Shown here: one piece after another, positions 9,191 through 18,788 of the stretch | Layout: each line of letters opens with the position of its first letter | Numbering within the stretch: the stretch's first letter is position 1 | NCBI GenBank assembly: GCA_016213505.1 | Contig: JACRAF010000039.1 | Coordinates: 27,833 to 91,832 of the forward strand | DNA: 64,000 bases | Reading direction: 5' to 3' | DNA from: Devosia nanyangense | GTDB lineage: Bacteria; Pseudomonadota; Alphaproteobacteria; Rhizobiales; Devosiaceae | Notes under the pieces: generated by a model | The model's database searches: none | What the model saw: only the letters and a program-made list of their open reading frames with translations | Told to the model about the DNA's origin: nothing | Program-made: the position numbers and the translations under genes

Positions 9191-9723
9191 CGCTCCGCCA
9201 ATCTCGGCATCAGCTCGACGAAGTTGCAGGGCTGGTGCCGGTTGTCGAGTTGCTGGCGCAGGATGCCCTCCCACGCGTCCCGGCACGCCCCTCTTGAACC
9301 CGGCAGCACGAACACGAAGGTCTCGCCGATCAGCCCGCCCGTCGCCCGCGATTGCAGCGACGAGGTGCCCACCGTCGTCGCCGAATACTGGTGGAACAGC
9401 ACCGAGAACCCGTCCATCCGCTTTTGGAACAATGGCTCGAGCGCCTCGGGCGTCACGTCGCGTCCCGAGAACCCGGTGCCGCCGGTGGTGATGATCGCAT
9501 CGATCGCCGGATCGACGACCCAGTCCATCACCTGCTTGCGGATGGCGTGGATATCGTCGCGCACCACGGCGCGCGCGGCGCAGCGGTGGCCGTCGGCCTC
9601 CATCAGTGTCTTCAGCAGCGCGCCGGCGGTATCGGTCTCGAGCGTCCGCGTGTCGCTGACCGCCAGCACGGCGAGCGACAGTGGCGTGAAGGCCTTGCTG
9701 AGGTCGAGCTCACTCTTGAACAT
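9187..9723 (-). CDS. moaB: Molybdenum cofactor biosynthesis protein B
   Basis: Predicted molybdopterin adenylyltransferase-type protein (MoaB/MogA fold). The nucleotide/molybdopterin-binding signature IITTGGTGFSGRDVTPEAL lies mid-protein, with LAVSDTR near the N terminus and FVFVLPGSRGACRDAWEGIL near the C terminus. The 178-residue length is normal. Its start overlaps the end of the upstream MFS gene by 14 bp, so the two are probably co-transcribed; a link to molybdate or cofactor handling is only an inference. Confidence 0.93.
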   Translation of the reverse strand: MFKSELDLSKAFTPLSLAVLAVSDTRTLETDTAGALLKTLMEADGHRCAARAVVRDDIHAIRKQVMDWVVDPAIDAIITTGGTGFSGRDVTPEALEPLFQKRMDGFSVLFHQYSATTVGTSSLQSRATGGLIGETFVFVLPGSRGACRDAWEGILRQQLDNRHQPCNFVELMPRLAER

Positions 9724-11119
9724 CGTCGGTCTCCGGCTTGGGCGCCTCGGGCTTGGTGCCCGCCTGCTTTTCGGTGATGACCACCGGCTCGATCACATCG
9801 GGCACGATGAGCTCGACCTCTTCGGACGGCGCGGCTGATGGCTCCGGCTTGAGGCTGCCGGACGCCGCTGCCCGCGGCAAGTCTTCCTGCGTCTCGTCCG
9901 AGCGCGGGTCAAGCGCCACGGTGCCGGGCGATACCCCCTTTTCGGCGTTCATCGGGCGGAAGCGGATGCGGCCGCCGACCCGCACCGGCCGCACCTTCAT
10001 CCTCAGGAACGCCGTCAGCGCCAGCGCCCCATGGAACGTCGCTGTGACGATGAACAGTCCCACCGGCGCGTAAAGGTTCATCACCAGCGCCGCGATCGCC
10101 GGGCCGATGGCGAGACCGGTGCCCAGCACCAGCAGCATGCCGCCGGCGACGCGCCCGAACTCGCCCTCCTTGGCGAAGTCGTTCGCATGCGCCACGGCGA
10201 TGGCATAGATCGGATAGGCCGAAAAGCCGTAGAGCCCGAACAGCACATACATCCACCAGCCGCCCTGCGGGTTGGTAACCAGCATCAGAAAGCCGATGAC
10301 CGCCGCCATCGCGCCGAGAAACACGATGACCATGCGCCGGTCCATCCGGTCGCTGAGCCGGCCGAACGGGATCTGGGCGATGGCGCCGACCACCGCAGTC
10401 ACCGAAAACAGATAGGCGATGCCCGCCGCGTCGAGCCCCTGGTCGTGGCCATAAACCGGCGCCAGCGTGCCGAAGGTGCCGTTGGCCATGCCCACCGAGA
10501 ACGCCGCGATCACCGCCAGCGGCGAGGTCTTGTAGAGCAGCACCACGTCGAGCTTGGCCGAGGCGAGGGGCCGCGGCTGCGGCGTCGAGGTCAGCGCCGT
10601 TGGAATGATGGCGCAGATGAAGGCGATGGCGCCGACCACGAACGGGATGGCGCTGGTGACGCCGGTCACCGACATCGCCAGCTGCCCCAGCGTCGAGGCC
10701 GTCATGTTGATGGTGGTGTAGATCGAAAAGATCGTACCGCGGGTCTTGTTCTCGGCCACCTCGTTGAGCCAGCTCTCGACGATCATCGCCGCACCCGCGA
10801 AACAGAAGCCGGAGAAGGCGCGCAGCGTGATCCAGCCGATATCGTTGACCCACAACAGGTTGAGCAGGATCGTCACCGTCCCGATCGCCGCCATGATCGA
10901 AAACGCCCGGATATGGCCGGTCCGCTGGACCAGGATCGGCACCGTCACCGACCCGGCGATGAACCCCACCGACCAGCCGGTCCCGATAAGGCCGAGCGCC
11001 AGCAGCGAAAAGTGCTCCTCCGCGCCGCGCACGCTGAGCAGCAATCCCTGCAGCCCGCCGCCGAACAGCAGCAGCGCGGAGCCGAGGAACAGGGCATAGA
11101 TTTTGACGACGGAGGACAT
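9710..11119 (-). CDS. MFS transporter (YcaD-like)
   Basis: Inner-membrane transporter with about 12 hydrophobic segments in residues 5-385. The cytoplasmic loop between TM2 and TM3 has the degenerate motif VQRTGHIRAFS, and the central loop FGRLSDRMDRRMVI matches the MFS motif A repeat. The last ~75 residues form a Pro/Glu-rich acidic tail rather than a membrane part. It resembles the YcaD/CynX-like clade; substrate unknown. It overlaps moaB by 14 bp. Confidence 0.85.
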   Translation of the reverse strand: MSSVVKIYALFLGSALLLFGGGLQGLLLSVRGAEEHFSLLALGLIGTGWSVGFIAGSVTVPILVQRTGHIRAFSIMAAIGTVTILLNLLWVNDIGWITLRAFSGFCFAGAAMIVESWLNEVAENKTRGTIFSIYTTINMTASTLGQLAMSVTGVTSAIPFVVGAIAFICAIIPTALTSTPQPRPLASAKLDVVLLYKTSPLAVIAAFSVGMANGTFGTLAPVYGHDQGLDAAGIAYLFSVTAVVGAIAQIPFGRLSDRMDRRMVIVFLGAMAAVIGFLMLVTNPQGGWWMYVLFGLYGFSAYPIYAIAVAHANDFAKEGEFGRVAGGMLLVLGTGLAIGPAIAALVMNLYAPVGLFIVTATFHGALALTAFLRMKVRPVRVGGRIRFRPMNAEKGVSPGTVALDPRSDETQEDLPRAAASGSLKPEPSAAPSEEVELIVPDVIEPVVITEKQAGTKPEAPKPETDDVQE

Positions 11120-11205
11120 GGCGCTTTCTGCGGGACCCGAGGCCGCGACCCTAGCGCGGTGCGGCGCAAATGCGCGTCAACAGCGACCGAATTCGGGCAT
11201 TTATT

Positions 11206-12012
11206 TCAAGCCGTTCCGTTTTTTTCCTTAACGATGGCTTGCTTCAGCGCCAGCATGTCCTTCCATGCCTGCGCCTTGGCGCCCGGCGTGCGCAGCAGGA
11301 AGGCCGGGTGCAGCGTGGGCAGCGCCGGCCCGCTCCACGAATTGATGGTCAGCGTCTTCCACTGCCCGCGCATCCGGGTGATTCCCTGGCCGGTCGAGAA
11401 CAGCGCCTGCGTCGGCACGTTGCCGAGCGTCACCAGCAATTTGGGCGCCACCAGTTCCACCTGCCGGTGGAGGAACGGCGCGCACAGCGCCAGCTCTTCC
11501 GGCGTCGGGTTGCGGTTCCCCGGCGGCCGCCACGGCACCATGTTGGCGATATAGACTTTCGTCCGGTCGAGCCCGATCGCCGCCAGCATTTTGTCGAGCA
11601 ATTGCCCGGCGCGGCCGACGAAGGGCTTGCCCTCGCGGTCTTCCTGTTCGCCTGGACCTTCGCCCACCAGCATGATCTCGGCGGCCGGATTGCCGTCGGC
11701 AAAGCAGAGCTGCGTCGCCCGGTGTTTCAGCGAACAGCCGTCATAGGCGTCCATCGCCGCCCGCAGTTCCTCTAGGGTTTGCGCCGCGGCGGCGATCGCC
11801 CGCGTCTCGGCCGGATCGGTCACCAGCGGCGTCGCCGGCACCGGCATGGGGGCTGGTCCCGGCAGCGGGGCGGCGCGCTTGGGCGGCGCCACGGCCGAAG
11901 CCGCGAAGCGGTCGACCGGCTCGTCGCCCACCGCGACGTCCACCCCGGCCGCCCGATACCAGTCGAGCGCCGAGAGCATTTCGGCTTCATTTAGCGGTCG
12001 ATTTGCGGACAT
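11206..12012 (-). CDS. Uracil-DNA glycosylase, family 4/5-like
   Basis: Removes uracil from DNA. Family motifs are GEGPGEQEDREGKPFVGRAG near residues 117-136 and the intercalation motif PTLHPAFLLR near 234-243, with NMVPWRPPGN between. The first ~80 residues are a Pro/Ala-rich linker and N-terminal helix. The Cys pairs of the iron-sulphur cluster of classical family 4 enzymes are not evident (only DGC...LC and ALCAP), as in many alphaproteobacterial relatives as I recall them. It is divergent from the ETF-QO gene. Confidence 0.88.
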   Translation of the reverse strand: MSANRPLNEAEMLSALDWYRAAGVDVAVGDEPVDRFAASAVAPPKRAAPLPGPAPMPVPATPLVTDPAETRAIAAAAQTLEELRAAMDAYDGCSLKHRATQLCFADGNPAAEIMLVGEGPGEQEDREGKPFVGRAGQLLDKMLAAIGLDRTKVYIANMVPWRPPGNRNPTPEELALCAPFLHRQVELVAPKLLVTLGNVPTQALFSTGQGITRMRGQWKTLTINSWSGPALPTLHPAFLLRTPGAKAQAWKDMLALKQAIVKEKNGTA

Positions 12013-12065
12013 CGGCTCTGTTATGTCACAGCCCGAATTTGCCGACCAGCGCCGGAGCTTTTTTG

Positions 12066-13706
12066 GTGGACCGCGAAATCATCGATACCGACGTGGTGAT
12101 CGTCGGGGGCGGGCCCGCCGGCCTCGCCGCCGCCATCCGGCTCAAGCAGAAATCGCCCGCGACCTCCGTCACAATCGTCGAGAAGGCGTCCGAGATCGGC
12201 GGCCATATCCTCTCGGGTGCGGTCATGGACCCCGCCGGCCTCACCGAGCTCATCCCCGATTGGCGGACCAAGGGCGCCCCGGTCGGCCCGACGGTGACCC
12301 GCGATACCTTCCACGTCCTCACCCCGCGCGGCGATCTGCGCCTGCCCAACTGGCTGCTGCCGCCGCTGATGCAGACCCATGACGGGGTGATCACCAGCCT
12401 CGCCGATCTCGTCCGCTGGCTCGGCGACGAGGCGCAGGGGCTCGGCGTCGACATCTTCCCGATGACCGCCGCCGTCGATGTCCTCACCAACGCCGGCGGC
12501 GCCGTCGAGGGTATCGTCACCGGCGATCTCGGCGTGGGCCGCGACGGCAAGCCCAGGCCGGGCTACGCCGCCGGCATCGGCATCCGCGCCAAATACACGC
12601 TGATCGGGGAGGGCGCCCGCGGCTCCTTGGCCAAGCAGTTGATCCAACGCTTCAACTTGAGCGCCGGCCGCAGCCCGCAGAAATTCGGACTCGGGATCAA
12701 GGAGATATGGCAGATCCCGGACTCGCTGCATGAGCCCGGCCGCGTCGATCACTATCTCGGTTTTCCGCTCGACGACGCGACCTCGGGCGGCGGCTTTTGC
12801 TACCACGCCGCCGACCGCCGCATCTATCTCGGCCTCGTCGTCCACCTCGACTACCGCAACCCGACGCTGTCGCCCTTCGACGAGTTCCAGCGCTTCAAGA
12901 CCCACCCCTCGATCGCAAAACTGCTCGTCGGTGCCACCCGCATTTCCTACGGCGCCCGCACCCTGACCTCGGGCGGCTGGCAATCGATCCCCGAACTGGT
13001 GTTTCCCGGCGGCGCGCTGATCGGCTGCGCGGCGGGCTTCATGAACGCGCCGCGCCTCAAAGCCATCCACAGCGCCATCCGCTCCGGCATCGGCGCCGCC
13101 GATTGCGTCGCCGAAGCGCTGGCCCAGGGCCGCGCCAACGACCGGCTCGACGATCTGCCGGCCCGCGTATTGGCCACCGGCATCGGCCGCGAGCTCCATC
13201 GCGTCCGCAACGTCAAGCCGCTGTGGTCGCGCTTCGGCACCGTGCTCGGCGTCGCGCTCGGCGGCCTCGACATGTGGGTCAACACGCTGTTCCGCTTTTC
13301 GCCCTTCGGCACGCTGAAGCACAAGAAGGCCGACGCCGATGCTCTCTGGCCCAGATCGGCGGTCGCCGAAAAATCCTATCCCCGCCCCGACGGCAAGCTG
13401 ACCTTCGACCGCGCCGCATCGGTGTTCCTCGCCAACATCGCCCACGACGAGGACCAGCCCGTGCACCTGCGCCTCGCCGATCCGGCGGTGCCGGTCCGCG
13501 ACAACCTGCCGGTCTATGGCGAGCCCGCGCCGCTCTATTGTCCCGCCGGCGTCTACGAAGTCGCCGAGGCCGGCGGTGCCCCGGTGTTCCGCATCAACCC
13601 TGGCAACTGCGTCCACTGCAAGACCTGCGATATCAAGGACCCGGCGAGGAACATCACCTGGGTCCCGCCCGAAGGCGGCAGCGGGCCGAACTACGTGGGG
13701 ATGTGA
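12066..13706 (+). CDS. Electron transfer flavoprotein-ubiquinone oxidoreductase
   Basis: Passes electrons from ETF (fatty and amino acid oxidation) to ubiquinone at the inner membrane. An FAD-binding dinucleotide fold IVGGGPAGLAAAIRL begins near residue 14. The C-terminal ferredoxin-like domain has the 4Fe-4S cysteines in YCPAGVYEV and NCVHCKTCDIKDP. I chose the GTG at 12066 (546 aa), which has GGAG 8 bp upstream; the ATG at 12003 lies in the divergent promoter region and adds unconserved residues. Family length is ~550. Confidence 0.95.
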   Translation: MDREIIDTDVVIVGGGPAGLAAAIRLKQKSPATSVTIVEKASEIGGHILSGAVMDPAGLTELIPDWRTKGAPVGPTVTRDTFHVLTPRGDLRLPNWLLPPLMQTHDGVITSLADLVRWLGDEAQGLGVDIFPMTAAVDVLTNAGGAVEGIVTGDLGVGRDGKPRPGYAAGIGIRAKYTLIGEGARGSLAKQLIQRFNLSAGRSPQKFGLGIKEIWQIPDSLHEPGRVDHYLGFPLDDATSGGGFCYHAADRRIYLGLVVHLDYRNPTLSPFDEFQRFKTHPSIAKLLVGATRISYGARTLTSGGWQSIPELVFPGGALIGCAAGFMNAPRLKAIHSAIRSGIGAADCVAEALAQGRANDRLDDLPARVLATGIGRELHRVRNVKPLWSRFGTVLGVALGGLDMWVNTLFRFSPFGTLKHKKADADALWPRSAVAEKSYPRPDGKLTFDRAASVFLANIAHDEDQPVHLRLADPAVPVRDNLPVYGEPAPLYCPAGVYEVAEAGGAPVFRINPGNCVHCKTCDIKDPARNITWVPPEGGSGPNYVGM

Positions 13707-13809
13707 TCGGTTCCGCAAGGCCGCGTGCCGATGGGCCGACACCGGCTTCTGGCGCCAGGCGGCCAATCCTATGATAGTCTTGCGAGCCATCAGGCGGAGG
13801 TGACGAACC

Positions 13810-14622
13810 GTGTTGGAAACGGACAAAGTGTTCGCCGGCTCGATTCCGGAAAACTACGACCGCTATATGGTGCCGTTGATTTTCGAGCCGTACGCCGCCG
13901 ATATTGCGCGGCGCGCGGGGTCGTTGTCGCCTGGCGCCGTTTTGGAGACCGCCGCCGGCAGCGGCGTTGTCACCCGCGCCCTGGCGCCAAAACTGCCCCC
14001 AGGCGCAACCTATGTCGTCACCGACCTCAACCAGGCGATGCTCGATTACGCCGCATCGCGACAACCTCCCGACACCCGGATCGAATGGCGCCAGGCGGAT
14101 GCTCTGGCGCTGCCGTTCGAAGATGCGGCCTTTGATCTTGTTTGTTGCCAGTTCGGCGCGATGTTCTTTCCCGACCGGGTGGTGGGCTACCGCGAAGCGA
14201 GGCGCGTCTTGAAGCCCGGCGGACATTTCCTGTTCAATGTTTGGGATCGCATCGAGGAAAACGTCTTTGCCGATGACGTGACCAATGCCCTCGCAAGGAT
14301 CTTTCCGAACGATCCGCCACGCTTCATGGCGCGCACGCCGCACGGCTACCACGACACCGCACTGATCCGCAGCGAGCTGGAGGCGGCCGGTTTCTCGAGC
14401 GTGGTCATCGAGACGAGGGCCGAACGGAGCCGTGCATCGTCAGCGCGTATTCCCGCTATCGCCTATTGTCAGGGAACGGTTCTTCGCACCGAAATAGAGG
14501 CCCGGGACGCGGGAAAACTGCAGTCTGCAACCGACTTCGTCGCCTCCGCAATGGCCGACAAACACGGCCGCGGCGAGGTAGCCGCCAAAATACAGGCACA
14601 CGTCGTCGTGGCTGTGGCCTAG
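13810..14622 (+). CDS. Class I SAM-dependent methyltransferase
   Basis: Predicted small-molecule methyltransferase (UbiE/Methyltransf_11 type). AdoMet motif I is VLETAAGSGVVTRAL near residues 44-58; the acidic motif II lies in YVVTDLNQAMLDYA; DALALPFEDAAFDLVCCQFG follows. The GTG start at 13810 is supported by GGAGGTGA six to seven bases upstream. Base use is slightly less GC-rich than its neighbours. Substrate unknown. Confidence 0.88.
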   Translation: MLETDKVFAGSIPENYDRYMVPLIFEPYAADIARRAGSLSPGAVLETAAGSGVVTRALAPKLPPGATYVVTDLNQAMLDYAASRQPPDTRIEWRQADALALPFEDAAFDLVCCQFGAMFFPDRVVGYREARRVLKPGGHFLFNVWDRIEENVFADDVTNALARIFPNDPPRFMARTPHGYHDTALIRSELEAAGFSSVVIETRAERSRASSARIPAIAYCQGTVLRTEIEARDAGKLQSATDFVASAMADKHGRGEVAAKIQAHVVVAVA

Positions 14623-14780
14623 GGCCGGGACGGCCCCCTGGCGCATGGCGGACACCATTCGTGACAGGCAAGTCGTCGCCTTATGTCCTCAGCCTCTGTC
14701 GCCCGCCCTTGCGGCGCAGTCGCAAAATCGCCAATCTTTCCGCGCTTATCCGCAAGCCTCTCCCGGAGATCGAACCCCTC

Positions 14781-16514
14781 GTGAACATCCTTCTGCGCCT
14801 CGTCGCCGCCTCAGGGCTTGCGGGTCTCGCTCTGGCGGCGCCCGCGGCCGCGGAGGATTTGCTTGCCCCGCAGACCGTCACCGGCAGCTATCTTGCCGGT
14901 CAGCAGGCGATGAGCGAGCTGAGGACGCCCGAAGCCGCGCAGTTCTTCCGCGCCGCGGCCGCCGAGGAATGGGACAATCCGCTGGTGCTCGGCCGCGCCT
15001 TCATCGCCTACGCGGCGGACGGCCGGATCGAGGAGGCGGCGGATGCCGCCCGCCATCTGCTCGCGCTCACCCCGAACAACGAGATGGCCCGAATCGTCCT
15101 TGCCGCCGAGGCGCTGAAGCAGCGCCGCTACGACGCTGCCGTCCGCGATCTCGATCAGCTCGGGTCCGACAGTTTCGAGGGCATCACCGGCGCCATTCTG
15201 AAAGCCTGGGCGCTGACCGGCAGCGGCCGGATCGACGACGCCCTCGCTTCGCTCGACAAGATCGCTGATGGCGGGCTCGAGGAATTCCTCGTCTTCCATC
15301 GCGCCATCATGGCCGATGTCGCCGGCCGCAGCTCCGACGCCATCCAGTACATCACCGAAGCCCACGACGCCGACCCCTACACCGCCGACATCGTCGAGGC
15401 CTATGCGCGCATGCTCGGCAATGCCGGCCAGTTCGACCAGGCGATCGATGCCATCGTCCAGTTCGAGGCCCAGGGGCTGAACCACCCCGTCGTCACAGAG
15501 GTTAAGGAGGCGCTCGCCAACAAGCAGCGTCCGGGCCTCTATGCCGACAGCGTCCAGGCGGGCGCCGCCGAAATGTTCCACAGTGTCGGCGTGGCCTTTG
15601 CGCGCGAGGGCAGCAACGACGTCTCGATGGTGCTGCTCCGCCTCGCCGCCTACCTCAATCCCAGGAACGATACCGTCGCCCTGGTCATCGGCCAGCTCTA
15701 TGACGGGGCCGGCCAGCACGTCCTCGCCAATGCCGTCTACGACGCCATCCCGACCACCTCGCCGATGAAGGCGATGGCGATCGTCCGCGTCGCCGACAAT
15801 CTCGATGCCCTGGGCGACCGCCCGCAGGCCCTCCGCCGGCTCAACAACATCGTCACAACCAACCCCACCGATATCGACGCCATCTCGGTGCTCGGCGATC
15901 TCTATCGCACCGACAAGCAATACCAGTCGGCGGCCGACACCTACACCAAGGCGCTGGCCCTCACCGGCGGCGCCAGCCCCGGCGACTGGCGCTTCTACTA
16001 CGTGCGCGGCATCTCCTATGAACGCTCCGACCAGTTCCCGCTGGCCGAGAAGGATTTTCTAAAAGCCCTCGAGCTCAATCCCAACCAGCCGCAGGTGCTC
16101 AACTATCTCGGCTACAGCTGGGTCGACAAAGGCATGAACCTCACCCGGGCCCTCGACATGATCCAGAAGGCCGTCGATGGCTCGCCCAATGACGGCTACA
16201 TCATCGACAGCCTCGGCTGGGCCTACTACCGGCTCGGCCGCTACGACGACGCCGTCGTCGAGCTCGAGCGGGCCGCCATCCTCCGCTCCACCGACCCCGA
16301 GATCAACGATCATTTGGGCGACGCCTATTGGCGCGTCGGCCGTCACCTCGAAGCGCGCTTCCAGTGGAATGTCGCCTCCTCGCTCGATACCGAGGGCAAT
16401 GTGAAAAAGCGGGTCGCGCCCAAACTCGCCGGTGGGCTCGATGCGGCCCCGCCGTCCGAGGATTCGGCGCCGATCCAGGAAGAGACGCCCGCCGCGCCCG
16501 TCGCGGTGAACTAG
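14781..16514 (+). CDS. Secreted or periplasmic tetratricopeptide-repeat protein
   Basis: A protein of ~577 residues beginning at a GTG (14781) with a clear signal peptide (about 25 residues, cleavage after APAAA before EDLL). It holds many TPR units from about residue 40 to 545, such as FIAYAADGRIEEAADAARHLL and LGWAYYRLGRYDDAVVELERA; the last three are the best. A Pro/Glu-rich tail follows. Such proteins act as scaffolds, for example in outer-membrane assembly; no specific role can be assigned. It is followed after 13 bp by ispE, so they probably share a transcript. Confidence 0.85.
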   Translation: MNILLRLVAASGLAGLALAAPAAAEDLLAPQTVTGSYLAGQQAMSELRTPEAAQFFRAAAAEEWDNPLVLGRAFIAYAADGRIEEAADAARHLLALTPNNEMARIVLAAEALKQRRYDAAVRDLDQLGSDSFEGITGAILKAWALTGSGRIDDALASLDKIADGGLEEFLVFHRAIMADVAGRSSDAIQYITEAHDADPYTADIVEAYARMLGNAGQFDQAIDAIVQFEAQGLNHPVVTEVKEALANKQRPGLYADSVQAGAAEMFHSVGVAFAREGSNDVSMVLLRLAAYLNPRNDTVALVIGQLYDGAGQHVLANAVYDAIPTTSPMKAMAIVRVADNLDALGDRPQALRRLNNIVTTNPTDIDAISVLGDLYRTDKQYQSAADTYTKALALTGGASPGDWRFYYVRGISYERSDQFPLAEKDFLKALELNPNQPQVLNYLGYSWVDKGMNLTRALDMIQKAVDGSPNDGYIIDSLGWAYYRLGRYDDAVVELERAAILRSTDPEINDHLGDAYWRVGRHLEARFQWNVASSLDTEGNVKKRVAPKLAGGLDAAPPSEDSAPIQEETPAAPVAVN

Positions 16515-16527
16515 TGCGGCGCCCGGC

Positions 16528-17421
16528 ATGACCGGTTCCATGATGGACGAGCCCGTCATCGAGGCCGCGCCCGCCAAGATCAACCTCGCGCTCCACGTCA
16601 CCGGCCGCCGCGCCGACGGCTACCATTCGCTCGAAATGCTCGTCGCCTTCGCCGAGGTCGGCGACGAGCTCGAGGCCGCCCCGGCGCGCAAGGACAGCCT
16701 GTCGATCACCGGCCCGTTCGCCGCCGCGCTCGGAAATTCCGAGGGCAACCTCGTGCTCCGCGCGCTCGCCGCCTTCCGCGCCCGCTGGCCCGAGGCGCTG
16801 CCCGACGGCCTCGCCATCACGCTCCGCAAGAACCTCCCCGTCGCCGCCGGCCTCGGCGGCGGCTCCGCCGATGCGGCCGCGGCGCTGCGCCTGTTCGCCA
16901 CGATGAGCAGCGAGGCCATCGCCTTCGCCGATCTGTTCGCCCTCGCCACGACCCTCGGCGCCGACGTGCCGATGTGCCTCCACTCGCGCCCCGCCGAAGT
17001 GCGCGGCATCGGCGAGATCGTGCTGCCGCTCAAACACTTTCCCGCCTGCCACGTCGTGTTGGTCAATCCGCTCGTCCCGGTGGTCACCGCCGAGGCCTTC
17101 CGCAAACTCGAGCGGCGCGACAATCCGGGCCTCCCCGCCATCGCCGACCCTCTGATGCGCCCCGCCCAGCTCGGCCTCTGGCTCGGCGAAACCCGCAACG
17201 ACCTCGAAGCCCCGGCGCTCGCCATTGCCCCCATCGTCGGCGAACTGATCGAGCATCTGGCGGGGGTCGACGGCTGCATCCTCGCCCGCATGTCGGGCTC
17301 CGGCGCCACCGTCTTCGGCCTCTTCGGCTCCTCCAACCAGGCCCACCAGGCCGCCCACGATCTGCGCGAGCGCTGGCCCGATTTCTGGGTCGCGGCAGCG
17401 CCGCTGATCGGGATCAGCTGA
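16528..17421 (+). CDS. ispE: 4-diphosphocytidyl-2-C-methyl-D-erythritol kinase
   Basis: GHMP kinase that phosphorylates CDP-ME in the MEP isoprenoid pathway. The N-terminal motif PAKINLALHV lies at residues 15-24, the phosphate-binding glycine loop GLGGGSADAAAAL around 107-119, and the C-terminal MSGSGATVFGLF motif near 252-263. The protein has 297 residues. The pathway also has ispH in this window (39676-40656) and a polyprenyl synthase at 20042. Confidence 0.96.
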   Translation: MTGSMMDEPVIEAAPAKINLALHVTGRRADGYHSLEMLVAFAEVGDELEAAPARKDSLSITGPFAAALGNSEGNLVLRALAAFRARWPEALPDGLAITLRKNLPVAAGLGGGSADAAAALRLFATMSSEAIAFADLFALATTLGADVPMCLHSRPAEVRGIGEIVLPLKHFPACHVVLVNPLVPVVTAEAFRKLERRDNPGLPAIADPLMRPAQLGLWLGETRNDLEAPALAIAPIVGELIEHLAGVDGCILARMSGSGATVFGLFGSSNQAHQAAHDLRERWPDFWVAAAPLIGIS

Positions 17422-17540
17422 AGCCGGCGGGGCTTCCCCGGCGTGACTGGATCGCCGATTCAACCGCCTGTTGGATTGTCGCCATGTGCGGCTTGCCTGC
17501 GGCCGGTGGTTCCGTGCATGAAGCATCAGGGGAGTTATCA

Positions 17541-18506
17541 ATGCCGTTATATGATTTCAGCCTGCCGGAACTGCGCCGCTACCAAAGCGATCTCGTCGCG
17601 CCCGACGATTTCGGCGCCTTCTGGGAGCAAACGCTGTCGGACTCCCGCGCGGCCTCGTCATCGGTTGAGTTCGAGCCGATCGATGTCGGCCTGAAGCTCG
17701 TCGAGGTGTACGACGTCACCTTCGCCGGCTTCGGCGGCCACCCGATCAAGGCCTGGCTGATTCTGCCGCGCGACCGGCCCCAGGCTCTCGCCTGCGTCGT
17801 CAAATTCATCGGCTATGGCGGCGGGCGGGGGTTTCCGCACGAGCACCTGCTCTGGCCCACGGCCGGATACGCGACCTTCGTCATGGATACCCGCGGCCAG
17901 GGCAGCTCCTGGTCGAAAGGCGACACGCCCGACCCCGTAGGCTCCGACCCGGCGCTGCCCGGCTTCATGACGCGTGGAATCCTCGACCCCCAGAGCTACT
18001 ATTACCGCCGCGTCTTTACCGACGCCGTGCGCGCGGTCGAAGCGGCCCGCAGCCACGCGGCCATCGACCCGGCGCGGATCGCAGTCACCGGCGGCAGCCA
18101 GGGCGGCGGTATCGCGCTGGCGGCGGCTGGGTTGGATTCGGGCGTTCGTGCGGTCATGCCCGACGTGCCGTTCCTGTGCGATTTCCCACGCGCCGTGAGA
18201 GTGACGCCCCGCGATCCATTCCCCGAGATCTCGCGGTTCCTCGCCGTCCATCGCGACAAGGTCGCGCAGGTCTTCAAGACGCTGGCCTATTTCGATGGCG
18301 TCTGCTTTGCCCGGCGCAGCAAAGCCGCCGCGCTGTTTTCGGTCGGCATCATGGACACTATCTGCCCGCCGTCCACCGTCTTTGCCGCCTTCAACGCGTT
18401 CGCCGGCACCGACAAGACCATCGTCGAATACGGCTTCAACGACCACGAAGGCGGCGGCGCCTTCCAGGACCGCGCGCAACTGGAGTGGCTTGCCGGCCAT
18501 CTGTAG
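17541..18506 (+). CDS. Acetylxylan esterase / cephalosporin-C deacetylase-like hydrolase
   Basis: Carbohydrate esterase family 7-like alpha/beta hydrolase of 321 residues. The nucleophile elbow is GGSQGG, preceded by RGQGSSW and followed by the acid SVGIMDTICPPST and the catalytic His in FNDHEGGG, all in the right order. The ATG at 17541 follows GGGGAG. A cytoplasmic location is likely since no signal peptide is seen. It stands alone, so the natural substrate (acetylated oligosaccharides in the family) is inferred. Confidence 0.9.
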   Translation: MPLYDFSLPELRRYQSDLVAPDDFGAFWEQTLSDSRAASSSVEFEPIDVGLKLVEVYDVTFAGFGGHPIKAWLILPRDRPQALACVVKFIGYGGGRGFPHEHLLWPTAGYATFVMDTRGQGSSWSKGDTPDPVGSDPALPGFMTRGILDPQSYYYRRVFTDAVRAVEAARSHAAIDPARIAVTGGSQGGGIALAAAGLDSGVRAVMPDVPFLCDFPRAVRVTPRDPFPEISRFLAVHRDKVAQVFKTLAYFDGVCFARRSKAAALFSVGIMDTICPPSTVFAAFNAFAGTDKTIVEYGFNDHEGGGAFQDRAQLEWLAGHL

Positions 18507-18586
18507 CGCTGTGTTGGGTTAACGAGGTCGCTGCCGGTAATCGTGCAGACCGGTCAGCAGGCCAAGCGCCAGCTGACAGGGCTGGA

Positions 18587-18787
18587 GATCGGCCAAAAGA
18601 TCGGCCAGGGCGGACGAGATGTTGAAGATAAGATCATGATTTCAGCATCTTAGGACACATCGTAGATCGGCCATTCCCCTCAGCCTGGCTCCATGATAGA
18701 AGATCGGCCAAAAGATCGGCCAAGATCGCCCCCCTGAGCCAATACTACACTACTTTACAATGTGCTGTAGCGAGAATGGATCGGCCA
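18587..18787. repeat. Six copies of the nonamer GATCGGCCA upstream of fic
   Basis: Perfect copies of GATCGGCCA begin at 18587, 18599, 18665, 18702, 18714 and 18779. Two are paired with a 3-bp AAA spacer (period 12), and the last ends one base before the fic start codon. All share one orientation. They fill most of the 282-bp gap before fic and look like operator sites; no gene lies in the gap. Confidence 0.85.
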
Positions 18788-18788
18788 A

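Noticed and set aside
12021..13826. 601-codon open frame on the minus strand opposite the ETF-QO gene
   Set aside because: High-GC shadow; no family signal, while the plus strand has a complete ETF-QO.
18587..18787. CRISPR array
   Set aside because: Repeats are only 9 bp with irregular spacing and no Cas genes; operator-like.
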